From Bacteroidales bacterium (GTDB lineage: Bacteria > Bacteroidota > Bacteroidia > Bacteroidales > UBA932), in assembly GCA_020026275.1 (NCBI GenBank), contig JAHHQQ010000004.1, positions 43,482 to 107,481 of the forward strand: a DNA stretch of 64,000 nucleotides, written 5' to 3'. The notes below the pieces were generated by a model that ran no database searches, was not told where the DNA came from, and saw only the letters and a list, made by a program, of their open reading frames with translations. Within the stretch, counting starts at the first letter, position 1; each line of letters opens with the position of its first letter. The position numbers and the translations under genes were made by a program. Below are positions 51,667 to 60,458 of this stretch, piece after piece.

Positions 51667-53817
51667 CTATTTTGAAAAATTCATTTCTTCCAGCAGGTGG
51701 CTGGCTCCTCCGAATTTGTCCATCATGAAAAGGACATAGCGGATGTCTACGCAGATACATCTCTGCAGATCCGGTTCAAACATCACATCGCTGGACATGG
51801 ATTCCCAGTTGCCATCAAATGCCAATCCGATGAGTTCACCTTTGGCATTCAGGACGGGGCTTCCGGAATTTCCGCCAGTGATGTCATTGGTGGTCAGGAA
51901 GCAGGTGACAATGTTGTCATTTTCAGCATACATGCCGAAATCCTTGGCTTCATATAATTCTTTCAGTTTGGCTGGAACTTTGAATTCATAGTTGTTGGGA
52001 TCTTCTTTCTCCATGACACCTGTCAAGGTGGAGTAATGTCTGTATAGGACGGCATCTTTTGGAGAATAAGGTTTCACGGTACCATAAGTCAATCTCATAG
52101 TGGAATTGGCATCCGGGTAGCTCGGCTCGCCTTTTTGCCATTTCAGCAGGCCTGCTGCAAATTCTCTGCTGCCTTCTTTAAGCTGTTCTGCATTTCCGAA
52201 ATAACTGGCATAACACGGAGTGATGACCTGGACAATGGCAGAATGGAATTCCTTCAGCGGATCGTCTGCAAGATCCTTGATGGACAGGTTGGCCACCTGC
52301 TCGAATTTCTCGCGAGTGGCGAAATGGCTGTTCCTGAAGATACCATCAACGTACTGCTGGAAATCCAGAGTGGCGAAATTTTCTTTGATCTGAGGGAAAT
52401 AGATGGAATCCACTTCGTCTCTATAGAATTGGAGCATGGCAACACACATCTTCTTCTCCAAAGCCACATCGTAGTCCTTGAACAGAGGAAGAGTCTCTTC
52501 TACAGACTGACGGATGACTGCCGCTGTGTCGGTACTGCCTTTGAGATGGGTGTTCAACGTATTGAAGAAATTGATGAGGACGGTTTCCGGTCCCATGGAC
52601 GCGACGGATTCATTGATGTATGTGATAATCCTTTCAGCATCTTTTCCTGCTGCAACTGCTTCATCTACCTTCTTCAAGGCCTGTCCATATTGGGCCAGTC
52701 TGCTTTTCTTCTGGCCGACCCATTTTATGAAGTCCTGCTCTTTCTGCTCTTCTCTGCCGATAATGTTCAATTTCTGGAATGCCAGTTCCTCACCTTGCCA
52801 TTTTTTCCATCCGTTGGATGAACGGGCATATTTGCTGGCATATTTGAGACGGACGCTTGGGCTTGCCTCCATTCCTTCGTTCATTATGTTTTGGCGTGTC
52901 GTTCTGGCATCGACGCGGATTCGGTTGATGTCAATCATCTGCTTGAGCTGGGAGGCTGTCTGGAAACGCTGGGTTCTGCCTGGATAACCCATGATGAAGC
53001 TGAAATCATTTTCCTGGACGCCTTTCAGAGAGATGGTCAGGGATTTCTTTGGGATATAAGGTACATTTTCTTCTGAATAATCCGCAGGTTCATTGTCTTT
53101 TCCGGCATAGACTCTGAACATGGAGAAATCACCGGTATGTCTTGGCCACATCCAGTTGTCCGTTTCTCCACCGAATTTTCCGACGGAAGCAGGGGGGGCA
53201 CCTACAAAACGTACATCGGTGAAAACTTTGTCAACGATAAGATACTGTACATTGTTGTTGTAGAAAGAGACAATGTTGGCTTCACAATGAGGATAGTCCG
53301 CCTTGGCGGCTTCGATCAGTTCACTGGCTTTAGCCTCCAGTTCAGCGGCAATCTTCTCGCCCGCATTCTCTGCATTTCTGTATTTCTTTTCCAGATGCTT
53401 CTTCTCTTTGTTGAGGATCGGTGTGACATCTGTCATGTTCTGGAGGAAAGTTACGGTCAAACCTTTGCAGGGGAGTTCCTCATTTCTGCTCATTGCCCAG
53501 TATCCATTTTCCAGATAGTTGTGTTCATCAGAAGAAAGTTTCTGAATATTTCCATATCCACAGTGGTGGTTGGTTACCAACAGACCTTCATTGGAAATGA
53601 TTTCTCCTGTACAACCGCTTCCGAAATGAACAATGGCATCCTTGAGAGAAGAGTGGTTGATGCTGTAAATTTCTTCTGCGCTGAGTTCGCATCCGATCTC
53701 CTGCATGGATTTGATGTTCATTTTTTGCAACAGAGGAAGGAGCCACATGCCTTCGTCTGCTTTCGCTCCTGTAGCGACCATCAATATCGCTGCAAGTGTG
53801 CAAAGAATTTTTTTCAT
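51667..53817 (-). CDS. S46-family dipeptidyl-peptidase (DPP7/DPP11 type)
   Basis: A 716-residue periplasmic serine exopeptidase that removes dipeptides from peptide N-termini. Signal peptide ends AKADEGMWLLP; DEGMWL is typical of the mature family start. The His is in LVTNHHCGYG (~residue 86), the Asp region is MWPRHTGDFSMFRVYAG (~225), and the Ser is in TGGNSGSPVLNAKG (~650). In the nearby AFDGNWESMSSD, Gly occupies the place I believe is Gly in DPP7 and Arg in the acidic-specific DPP11, which would favour hydrophobic P1 preference. It fits with the surface protease and peptide importer at 28-43 kb. Confidence 0.92.
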   Translation of the reverse strand: MKKILCTLAAILMVATGAKADEGMWLLPLLQKMNIKSMQEIGCELSAEEIYSINHSSLKDAIVHFGSGCTGEIISNEGLLVTNHHCGYGNIQKLSSDEHNYLENGYWAMSRNEELPCKGLTVTFLQNMTDVTPILNKEKKHLEKKYRNAENAGEKIAAELEAKASELIEAAKADYPHCEANIVSFYNNNVQYLIVDKVFTDVRFVGAPPASVGKFGGETDNWMWPRHTGDFSMFRVYAGKDNEPADYSEENVPYIPKKSLTISLKGVQENDFSFIMGYPGRTQRFQTASQLKQMIDINRIRVDARTTRQNIMNEGMEASPSVRLKYASKYARSSNGWKKWQGEELAFQKLNIIGREEQKEQDFIKWVGQKKSRLAQYGQALKKVDEAVAAGKDAERIITYINESVASMGPETVLINFFNTLNTHLKGSTDTAAVIRQSVEETLPLFKDYDVALEKKMCVAMLQFYRDEVDSIYFPQIKENFATLDFQQYVDGIFRNSHFATREKFEQVANLSIKDLADDPLKEFHSAIVQVITPCYASYFGNAEQLKEGSREFAAGLLKWQKGEPSYPDANSTMRLTYGTVKPYSPKDAVLYRHYSTLTGVMEKEDPNNYEFKVPAKLKELYEAKDFGMYAENDNIVTCFLTTNDITGGNSGSPVLNAKGELIGLAFDGNWESMSSDVMFEPDLQRCICVDIRYVLFMMDKFGGASHLLEEMNFSK

Positions 53818-53877
53818 ATTTCTATAAATGTTATCGTTACTTTCAGAATTGCAAATTTAAGAAAAAATAGCAGGAAT

Positions 53878-54498
53878 CTAGATAGAATCAAAAAGTACCG
53901 GTTCCAGTTGCTTGACATGGAAACTCATTCTGTGCCAAGGTGTATAGCCGTATTTCCGGATGGCTTCGATGTGGGCGGGAGTAGGATAACCCATATTTCG
54001 ATCCCAGCCGTATTCTGGATATTCTTTGGCAATATTTTCCATGAATTCATCCCGGTAGGTCTTGGCCAGTACCGATGCGGCGGCAATGGCGGCATAGGTG
54101 GCATCTCCACTGACGACGGTTTGGTAAGGGATATCATCAAAAGGTTTGAATCGGTTGCCATCAATGAGTAGAAAGTCTGGCCGGATTTGCAGATGGCGGA
54201 CAGCCCGCTGCATTCCTGCAATGGAAGCATTCAATATATTGATTTCATCAATTTCCTGTGAATCTACTGATTCCACAGCCCAGGCCAGGGCTTCTTGTTC
54301 GATGATTTCTCTCAGAAGAAGGCGGTCCTTCTTGTTCATTTGTTTGGAGTCGTTCAATAAAGGATGGAAGAAGTTTTTGGGAAGGATGACGGCCGCAGCA
54401 TAGACCGGTCCAGCCAAGGGGCCGCGTCCCGCTTCATCACAACCCGCTTCAATCAGTTCTTTATGTAGATAGGGTTTCAAATGGATAAATTTGCTCAT
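53878..54498 (-). CDS. rnhB: Ribonuclease HII
   Basis: Removes ribonucleotides misincorporated in DNA and RNA of RNA/DNA hybrids. A 206-residue protein. Catalytic residues are in [20 protein letters not shown] (~residues 17-36), [10 protein letters not shown] (~110) and [20 protein letters not shown] (~131-150). It lies between the XRE regulator upstream and the S46 gene downstream on the same strand, with no terminator visible. Confidence 0.95.
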   Translation of the reverse strand: MSKFIHLKPYLHKELIEAGCDEAGRGPLAGPVYAAAVILPKNFFHPLLNDSKQMNKKDRLLLREIIEQEALAWAVESVDSQEIDEINILNASIAGMQRAVRHLQIRPDFLLIDGNRFKPFDDIPYQTVVSGDATYAAIAAASVLAKTYRDEFMENIAKEYPEYGWDRNMGYPTPAHIEAIRKYGYTPWHRMSFHVKQLEPVLFDSI

Positions 54499-54522
54499 TG
54501 CCGTAGATTATATTCTGCAAAT

Positions 54523-54987
54523 CTACTGATTATTTGTATTTTCGCTATCAATCTGGTTTTCTATCTTCTGATTTTTTTCCGAAACTCGTTTCTTGAGCAG
54601 GCAGATGATTTCATCTTTGTCGTGCAGCCACGCATAGGCTTTTTTGAGTTCTTCATTCTTGTCGTCCAGAAGTTTCTGCATATCCATCAGTTGTCCCTCA
54701 TAGTCGTTTTCCTTCTCTTTGACCCGGTTGTTGTAGTCCACCTTCAGTTCTTCCAGATTGCGCAAGTCTTCTTCCTGCAACTCATAGCCGGCCAAAAGGC
54801 GCAGGACCGATACCTCCAGAATGTCAGAAATCTCAAAAAGAACAGGATTGATGATTTTGGTCGGTCCATTTTCAATGTTCCGATATGTGTTTCTTTCTAT
54901 ATTCAAGAGATCTGCCATCTTTTGTTGGGAAAGATGTCGGCTCTCTCTCAGAGATTTGATATTTTTCCGGATGTCTTTTTCGTTCAT
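54523..54987 (-). CDS. XRE-family HTH regulator with C-terminal coiled coil
   Basis: A 154-residue protein starting at the ATG at 54987 (MNEKDIRKNIKSLRESRHLS); the upstream open frame to 55149 does not look like a protein. Residues ~8-65 are an XRE/lambda-repressor-type HTH (SQQKMADLLNIERNTYRNIENG). Residues ~75-145 are a highly charged coiled coil. This layout is common in Bacteroidota. It is 24 bases before rnhB and may be co-transcribed with it; target genes are unknown. Confidence 0.82.
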   Translation of the reverse strand: MNEKDIRKNIKSLRESRHLSQQKMADLLNIERNTYRNIENGPTKIINPVLFEISDILEVSVLRLLAGYELQEEDLRNLEELKVDYNNRVKEKENDYEGQLMDMQKLLDDKNEELKKAYAWLHDKDEIICLLKKRVSEKNQKIENQIDSENTNNQ

Positions 54988-55207
54988 GGCAATGAAAGAT
55001 ATGATAGTGCGTAAAAATACCGTTAAAACCAGGCTTGGATAGACATTGAAAATTATGCAATGTTCATTAAATCTGTACATTTCATGATAAAAAACGTCAA
55101 ATGGCCTATCTTTTTGTAAAAAAAATTGCACAATGTGAGACTTGAGCAAACTTTTGTTTTTAATTCCTGTCCAGAATCCGAAATTTATCTCGTTAAAAAA
55201 TTTGATT

Positions 55208-55453
55208 ATGGAGAACGATTATTTAATGCTGAAGTATGAACTTTTTTGCCGGTTGCTACTGGAAGAAAAGATGTTCCAGAATTCTTCTGTTTCCTATTCT
55301 TCCCTCTGTTCTCTTATCCATGTGGATGAACATTTGTTGGAAGACTATATTTTTGAAGAACTGGGGACCGGCGGGCAGGAACTGATCGAAAGCCTCAGAA
55401 TAAATTTCCTTGCCTATCTATATCATAAATATGGAGAAGAAGCCTTTCGATAA
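55208..55453 (+). CDS. Small uncharacterised protein, possible HTH
   Basis: An 81-residue protein from the ATG at 55208 (MENDYLMLKYELFCRLLLEE). I do not recognise a named family. The predicted helical pattern SYSSLCSLIHVDEHLLEDYIFEELG is like a small helix-turn-helix seen in AraC-like mini-proteins of Bacteroidales, followed by a helix LIESLRINFLAYLYHKYG. It is divergent from the XRE gene and ~145 bases upstream of the EF-G2 gene. Support is coding-like composition and position only. Confidence 0.5.
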   Translation: MENDYLMLKYELFCRLLLEEKMFQNSSVSYSSLCSLIHVDEHLLEDYIFEELGTGGQELIESLRINFLAYLYHKYGEEAFR

Positions 55454-55512
55454 AGGGAGACAGACTGAAAAAATACTTTGGTCGGATATGTGAAATATTG
55501 CTGGAGAACCTA

Positions 55513-55543
55513 TTGTTAAAACATTTTAAATTTATTAGATTTG
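55513..55543 (+). promoter_or_regulatory. Probable promoter of the EF-G2 gene
   Basis: TTG (55513-55515), 20 bases, TAGATTTG (55536-55543). The leader is ~50 bases and contains a weak imperfect hairpin ACGTCTT/AGAGGCGT near 55552-55571. Confidence 0.6.
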
Positions 55544-55598
55544 CCATTACACGTCTTGGAAAAGAGGCGTGGCACACTAATAACTAATCCGTAAAAAA

Positions 55599-57752
55599 AT
55601 GAAATCATATTCAACTCAAGACATCCGTAATGTGGTTTTGCTTGGCTCTACGAAGTCAGGTAAGACCACATTAGCGGAGGCAATGCTTTACGAGGGTAAA
55701 GTGATTGACAGACGTGGAACTGTCGAAGGAAAGAACACAGTATCCGACAATACGGAGATTGAACAGATGAACCAGAGATCTATCTATGCAACTCCGTTAT
55801 ATGCCGAATTCTTGGAGAAGAAGTTCAATATTATAGATACTCCGGGTTCTGATGATTTTATCGGTGGCGCTGTTGCAGCTTTCAAGGTTTGTGAGAGTGC
55901 AATACTTCTGGTAAATGCCCAGCATGGAGTGGAAGTAGGTACAGAGATATTTGCAAGATATGCAAGAGAATACAATGTGCCGTTGATTTTGGCTGTAAAC
56001 CAGCTTGACGGTGAGAAGGCAGATTGGGAGACTTCTCTCAATTCAATTAGAAATTCGTTTGGACATAAACCGGTCATTATCCAGTTTCCAGTCAATGCCG
56101 GACCTGGTTTTGAAGGGTTCATTGATGTCCTCAAGATGAAATATTACCATTTCACAGATGAAAATGGAACTCGCGAGTCTTTGGAGATTCCAGCTGAATT
56201 CTCTGAAGAGGCTGAGGCATTGCGGCAGGAATTGATAGAGAAGGCCGCGGAGTTTGATGATACCTTGATGATGAAGTTTTTTGATCAGGGTGGTCTTTCC
56301 GAGGATGAAATCAGGAAAGGTTTGGGTATCGGTATCCGTTCAGCTGAAGTATTGCCGATATTCTGTTTGTCGGCGAAGAGGGATATCGGCGTGAAGCGCC
56401 TGATGGAATTTTCCATCAATACCTTGTCTTCTCCAGTTGAGACAAAATACGCAACCAAAGATGGAAAAGAGATAGAGTGCAAGCAGAATGCTCCAACCTC
56501 TATATTCATATACAAGACTGATGTTGAACCGCATCTTGGAGAAGTTTCTTATTTCAAGGTGATGTCCGGAGAACTTTCCGAAGGTCAGGATCTGGAAGAC
56601 CCAGTTACCGAGAACAGAGAACGTATCTCCACCATCTATGCTGTGGCAGGAGCCAAGAAGGAGAAGGTTTCTGAACTGATGGCCGGTGATATAGGCTGTA
56701 CCGTGAAGCTCCGTGCCGGAAAGACCAATGTCACATTGGCTCATCCAGGTTCAGGCATCTCCTATGAAGACATCAATTTTCCTGCTTCCAAATATCGTTG
56801 TGCCATCAAGGCCCAGTCCCAGAATGATGACGCCAAATTGGGAGAGGCGCTCAACAAGCTTTCCTCACAGGATCCTACCATCGTGGTGGAATACTCCAAG
56901 GAGTTGAAGCAGACAATTCTGAGCGGTCAGGGAGAACAGCACATCAACGTGCTCAAGCACAGAGTGGAGAACGAGTTCAAGATTCCAATCGAACTCTTCG
57001 CTCCGAAGATCCCTTACAGGGAGACCATCACCAAGGTGGCTACCGCCAACTACCGTCACAAGAAACAGTCTGGTGGAGCAGGTCAGTTCGGTGAAGTCCA
57101 TCTGCTCATCTGTCCTGTTGTGGAAGGGGTTCCATTTACCAACAAGTTCAAGATTGACGGCAAGGATGTGACTCTCAACGTCAAGACCCAGGAATCCTAC
57201 GATCTGGAGTGGGGCGGCAAACTCGAATTCTACAACTGCGTTGTCGGTGGTGCCATCGATGCACGTTTCATGCCTGCCATCCTAAAAGGTATCAATGACA
57301 AGATGACGGAAGGTCCTCTTACCGGATCCTATGCACGTGACATCCGTGTATTCGTCTATGATGGAAAGATGCACCCGGTAGATTCCAATGAAATCTCCTT
57401 CGTCCTTGCAGCCCGCAATGCCTTCAAAGAGGCATTCCGCAATGCTGGACCGAAGATTATGGAGCCTATCTATGACGTTGACATCCTGACCCCTGCAGAT
57501 TATGTAGGTGCCTGCATGTCTGATCTGAATACCCGTCGTGGTATGATTATGAATCAGGACATGGACAAGGGCTTCGCTGTCCTCCATGCAAGAGTTCCAC
57601 TCGCAGAGCTTTACCGTTATTCCACCACCCTCAGCTCCTTGACTGCCGGTGCCGCCACATTCACTATGAAGTTCGCTGATTACCAGCCAGTTCCGGGTGA
57701 TGTGCAGACCAAGCTGCTGGCAGCTTATGCCGAACAGGAGAAAGAAGACTGA
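55599..57752 (+). CDS. fusA2: Elongation factor G paralogue, EF-G2 type
   Basis: A 717-residue EF-G-like factor. The G domain has VLLGSTKSGKTTLAEAM (~residues 13-29), DTPGSDDFIGG and a variant G4 NQLD instead of NKxD. Domains II to V are present (GAGQFGEVHL-like region, MIMNQDMDKGFAVLHARVPLAELY near the end, cited in pieces MIMNQDMDKG and ARVPLAELY). In Bacteroides the EF-G2 paralogue supports translation under starvation without GTP hydrolysis and aids gut colonisation; this sequence has the same EF-G2-type G-domain (SDDFIGG after DTPG, NAQHGVEVGTEI) rather than the canonical EF-G DTPGHVDF. Followed by a bidirectional terminator. Confidence 0.85.
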   Translation: MKSYSTQDIRNVVLLGSTKSGKTTLAEAMLYEGKVIDRRGTVEGKNTVSDNTEIEQMNQRSIYATPLYAEFLEKKFNIIDTPGSDDFIGGAVAAFKVCESAILLVNAQHGVEVGTEIFARYAREYNVPLILAVNQLDGEKADWETSLNSIRNSFGHKPVIIQFPVNAGPGFEGFIDVLKMKYYHFTDENGTRESLEIPAEFSEEAEALRQELIEKAAEFDDTLMMKFFDQGGLSEDEIRKGLGIGIRSAEVLPIFCLSAKRDIGVKRLMEFSINTLSSPVETKYATKDGKEIECKQNAPTSIFIYKTDVEPHLGEVSYFKVMSGELSEGQDLEDPVTENRERISTIYAVAGAKKEKVSELMAGDIGCTVKLRAGKTNVTLAHPGSGISYEDINFPASKYRCAIKAQSQNDDAKLGEALNKLSSQDPTIVVEYSKELKQTILSGQGEQHINVLKHRVENEFKIPIELFAPKIPYRETITKVATANYRHKKQSGGAGQFGEVHLLICPVVEGVPFTNKFKIDGKDVTLNVKTQESYDLEWGGKLEFYNCVVGGAIDARFMPAILKGINDKMTEGPLTGSYARDIRVFVYDGKMHPVDSNEISFVLAARNAFKEAFRNAGPKIMEPIYDVDILTPADYVGACMSDLNTRRGMIMNQDMDKGFAVLHARVPLAELYRYSTTLSSLTAGAATFTMKFADYQPVPGDVQTKLLAAYAEQEKED

Positions 57753-57769
57753 TATTGAATCCTATAAGC

Positions 57770-57812
57770 AAGAAAGACCGGATCGGCAATCAATGCGGAT
57801 CCGGTCTTTCTT
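57770..57812. terminator. Bidirectional terminator between EF-G2 and YfhO genes
   Basis: A 15-bp perfect stem (57770-57784 with 57798-57812), 13-nt loop, with AAGAAAGACCGGATC arms. Confidence 0.85.
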
Positions 57813-57833
57813 TGTCTATTGTCAAGGGAAGAA

Positions 57834-60419
57834 TCAACTGTGTCTTTTCTTCTTTTCCATGCAGATGCCGAAACCTGACAGAATCAGCAATAGGTAGAGA
57901 GTGATGGAAGTGGCAAGAGAGATATGGCTGCTGATCTTGTAGGATTGAGGCTCGAAACGCATCGTGATCTCGTGTTTTCCGGCTGGCAAGATGGCTCCAC
58001 GTAGAGTCCAGTCTGCTCTGAAGAGAGGCAGTTCTGTTCCGTCTTCCAATTTGGCGGTCCAACCGTCCGGATAGTAGATTTCGCTGAAGATGGCAGCCCG
58101 TTCCGAGGAGGTGTCGTAATGGTATTTGAGTTCATTGGGCGCATAGGAAGTGAGGAAGAGGGTATCTGTCTCATTTCCTGATCTGATCTGATTCCTGAAC
58201 GAAGAGAAATCTTCTCCGATGATGGCCTGCTTGCGCAGATTGACCTTGTTCAGCAGGGTAATCTCCTCCAGCGGTGTTCTGGCAGGAATGGCCTGGTCCA
58301 CAAGCCAGCAGTTGCCATAGGACCAGGTATTCAGGATTGGAGGAACATCCTCTCCGGCGACATAGTATTTGCCATTCAGCATGTTGAGGACAGGAGTGGC
58401 TGGTTCGGAGGCGTAGAATCCTTCCAGACCGCTTGTATTGATGATCTTGACCACCTCGTTGATTTCTTTGACTAGATGGTAATCGATCAGATCCTGATAG
58501 CGTTGCATCTTCACGGGGCTGTAGCCACCGATACTTTTATGGAAACAGCTGGTCCTGGATTCATTGAAAATGTTGGAGGTCAGGTCCAATACCCGGTAGT
58601 CCGGATCCTTGTCTTTCAGAATTTCCTTGTCCACAGGTTTGGGTTGAGGAGCCTGGTCGAAACGGACAGCAGAGGTGAAATGACTGTCGTTGAGGTAACG
58701 TTTTCCGACTAGGGTCATGTTGAGTACGATCAGACAGCCGATGGTCAGGCAGGCAATCATCATCTTGTCGTTCTTTTGTCCGTCTTTTCTGTTTTTTTCA
58801 GGACGGCAGCCCCATCTCAAGGCCAGGAAAGCTGTGGCGATGAATAGGAAAGAGGAGAGGGCATCTTGTTTGAGCAGGTGTTGACGATCCATCTGCAAAG
58901 TCCTGCCCAGCGGTTCCGGAAGACTGGAATCGGCCGAGGAACTGAAGTCTCCGGCAATGGAAGGGATGAGATAGACCAGCAGGCAGAAGCCGGCGGTAAT
59001 GCCCAAGGAAATCCAGGTCTTCAGATTGAAATCTTTCGGATCGTATTGCTTTTTCATAATCCGGTCAAGTACGAGGAATCCTAGGAGCGGCAGAGTGTAC
59101 TGCAGCAGGATCAGCGCCATGGATACGGTTCTGAACTTGTTGTAGAAAGGGGCATATTTGAACCAGAACTCGGTGAAAGGCATGAAATGAGAACCGACTC
59201 CGAGCAGGATGGCAATGAGGGTAGTTGCCAGCAGCCACCATTTTTCTTTTCCACGATAGAGAAGAAGACCCAGTATGAACAGGAAGATGGTGATGGCACC
59301 CATATACATCGGACCGGCTGTGAAAGGCTGCGGCCCCCAATACAAAGGCAGGTTTTTCGCTACCTGGGCCACGTTGGGCTGTCCGGCCTGGCGAAGCAGC
59401 GTGACGGTCTCAGAGTCCATGCTCAGTTCTCCTGAAGAGGAACCTCCGTTGAAATCTGGGATCATGAGATTGGGCAGTTCCTCCCATCCGTAGGACCATG
59501 CAGTTGCATAATCCAAATCCAGACCCTCTTTCTTCTTGCCCTGATTTTCCTCAGAGACGGCCAGTTCAGAGCCGCCTCTCATGGTTTCATGAGAATATTT
59601 GTAGGAAGGGATGAGCTGGTTCGCATTGGTTGCGATGCCGGCAGAGCCGATGACGAGCAGCAGCAGGGAAGCGACCCAGAACCGTCCCATCTTGTTCCGG
59701 TTCTCCTTTTTGGCGGCAATCCAGATGAAGAGGGTCAGAGCGTAGAGGAGAAGCATGATGGCCAGATAATAGGAAATCTGGATATGGTTCGCCTTGATCT
59801 GGAAACTGACGGAAAAGGCAAACAAGGTGGCTCCCAGAAAGGTCTGAGGCAGCCATTGAAGCAGTTTTCCGCCTTTCCGGTCACTGTCCTTGAGGTCGGC
59901 CAGCGCTTTCCGGTAGGTGTAGGCGCAAGCCGCCAGAACCCATGGCAGGAAGGCCATGGCGAGCATCTTGGTGTTGTGTCCGACCTGTATGATCTGCATG
60001 TTGTAAGAGCAGAAGGTGACGGCAAAAGCACCGAAGGATGCCGGCAGCAGGCTGATTCCGAAAGCGAGCATGAGCAGGAGCGTACCGACCATGCAGATGA
60101 AGAAGTAGGTGGCCGGACGTTTGCCCAACTGGAGGAACTTGAATGGCCCGATGGTCAGGTCGCCATCCGGATTTCCCGTCAGCATGACGGTTGGCATTCC
60201 TCCGAACATCGAATTGGTCCAGGCGGTCTTGTCGTCAGGGTGCGCCGCATTCCACAGATCGGTTTCCCTGGCCATTCCTCTGAATCCCCGGATATCCCCC
60301 TGGTCCACGACCTTGTTGGACAGCACTTGCGGAACGACCGCATAGGAGACAATCAGCATGGAAACGACTGTAATGAGGAGGTAGATCCATTTTTTCATTC
60401 CTTCTTTATTCTGTATCAT
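57834..60419 (-). CDS. YfhO-like polytopic membrane protein (putative glycosyltransferase)
   Basis: A long, ~861-residue membrane protein. The N-terminal ~500 residues hold about ten or more hydrophobic segments (IYLLITVVSMLIVSYAVV, TYFFICMVGTLLLMLAF, ITIFLFILGLLLY and others). Then there is a large soluble domain, and a last helix (SLATSITLYLLLILSGFGI) near the C-terminus. This fits Bacteroidota YfhO/DUF-type proteins with a GT-C-like fold. The start is uncertain (TTG 60428, ATG 60419, ATG 60398); I use 60419. It neighbours a GT4 enzyme, suggesting a role in surface polysaccharide or lipid glycosylation. Function is unproven. Confidence 0.72.
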   Translation of the reverse strand: MIQNKEGMKKWIYLLITVVSMLIVSYAVVPQVLSNKVVDQGDIRGFRGMARETDLWNAAHPDDKTAWTNSMFGGMPTVMLTGNPDGDLTIGPFKFLQLGKRPATYFFICMVGTLLLMLAFGISLLPASFGAFAVTFCSYNMQIIQVGHNTKMLAMAFLPWVLAACAYTYRKALADLKDSDRKGGKLLQWLPQTFLGATLFAFSVSFQIKANHIQISYYLAIMLLLYALTLFIWIAAKKENRNKMGRFWVASLLLLVIGSAGIATNANQLIPSYKYSHETMRGGSELAVSEENQGKKKEGLDLDYATAWSYGWEELPNLMIPDFNGGSSSGELSMDSETVTLLRQAGQPNVAQVAKNLPLYWGPQPFTAGPMYMGAITIFLFILGLLLYRGKEKWWLLATTLIAILLGVGSHFMPFTEFWFKYAPFYNKFRTVSMALILLQYTLPLLGFLVLDRIMKKQYDPKDFNLKTWISLGITAGFCLLVYLIPSIAGDFSSSADSSLPEPLGRTLQMDRQHLLKQDALSSFLFIATAFLALRWGCRPEKNRKDGQKNDKMMIACLTIGCLIVLNMTLVGKRYLNDSHFTSAVRFDQAPQPKPVDKEILKDKDPDYRVLDLTSNIFNESRTSCFHKSIGGYSPVKMQRYQDLIDYHLVKEINEVVKIINTSGLEGFYASEPATPVLNMLNGKYYVAGEDVPPILNTWSYGNCWLVDQAIPARTPLEEITLLNKVNLRKQAIIGEDFSSFRNQIRSGNETDTLFLTSYAPNELKYHYDTSSERAAIFSEIYYPDGWTAKLEDGTELPLFRADWTLRGAILPAGKHEITMRFEPQSYKISSHISLATSITLYLLLILSGFGICMEKKKRHS

Positions 60420-60458
60420 ATCGTTCAATTAAAATTCATTTTGCTTGTAGGGTCCGGA

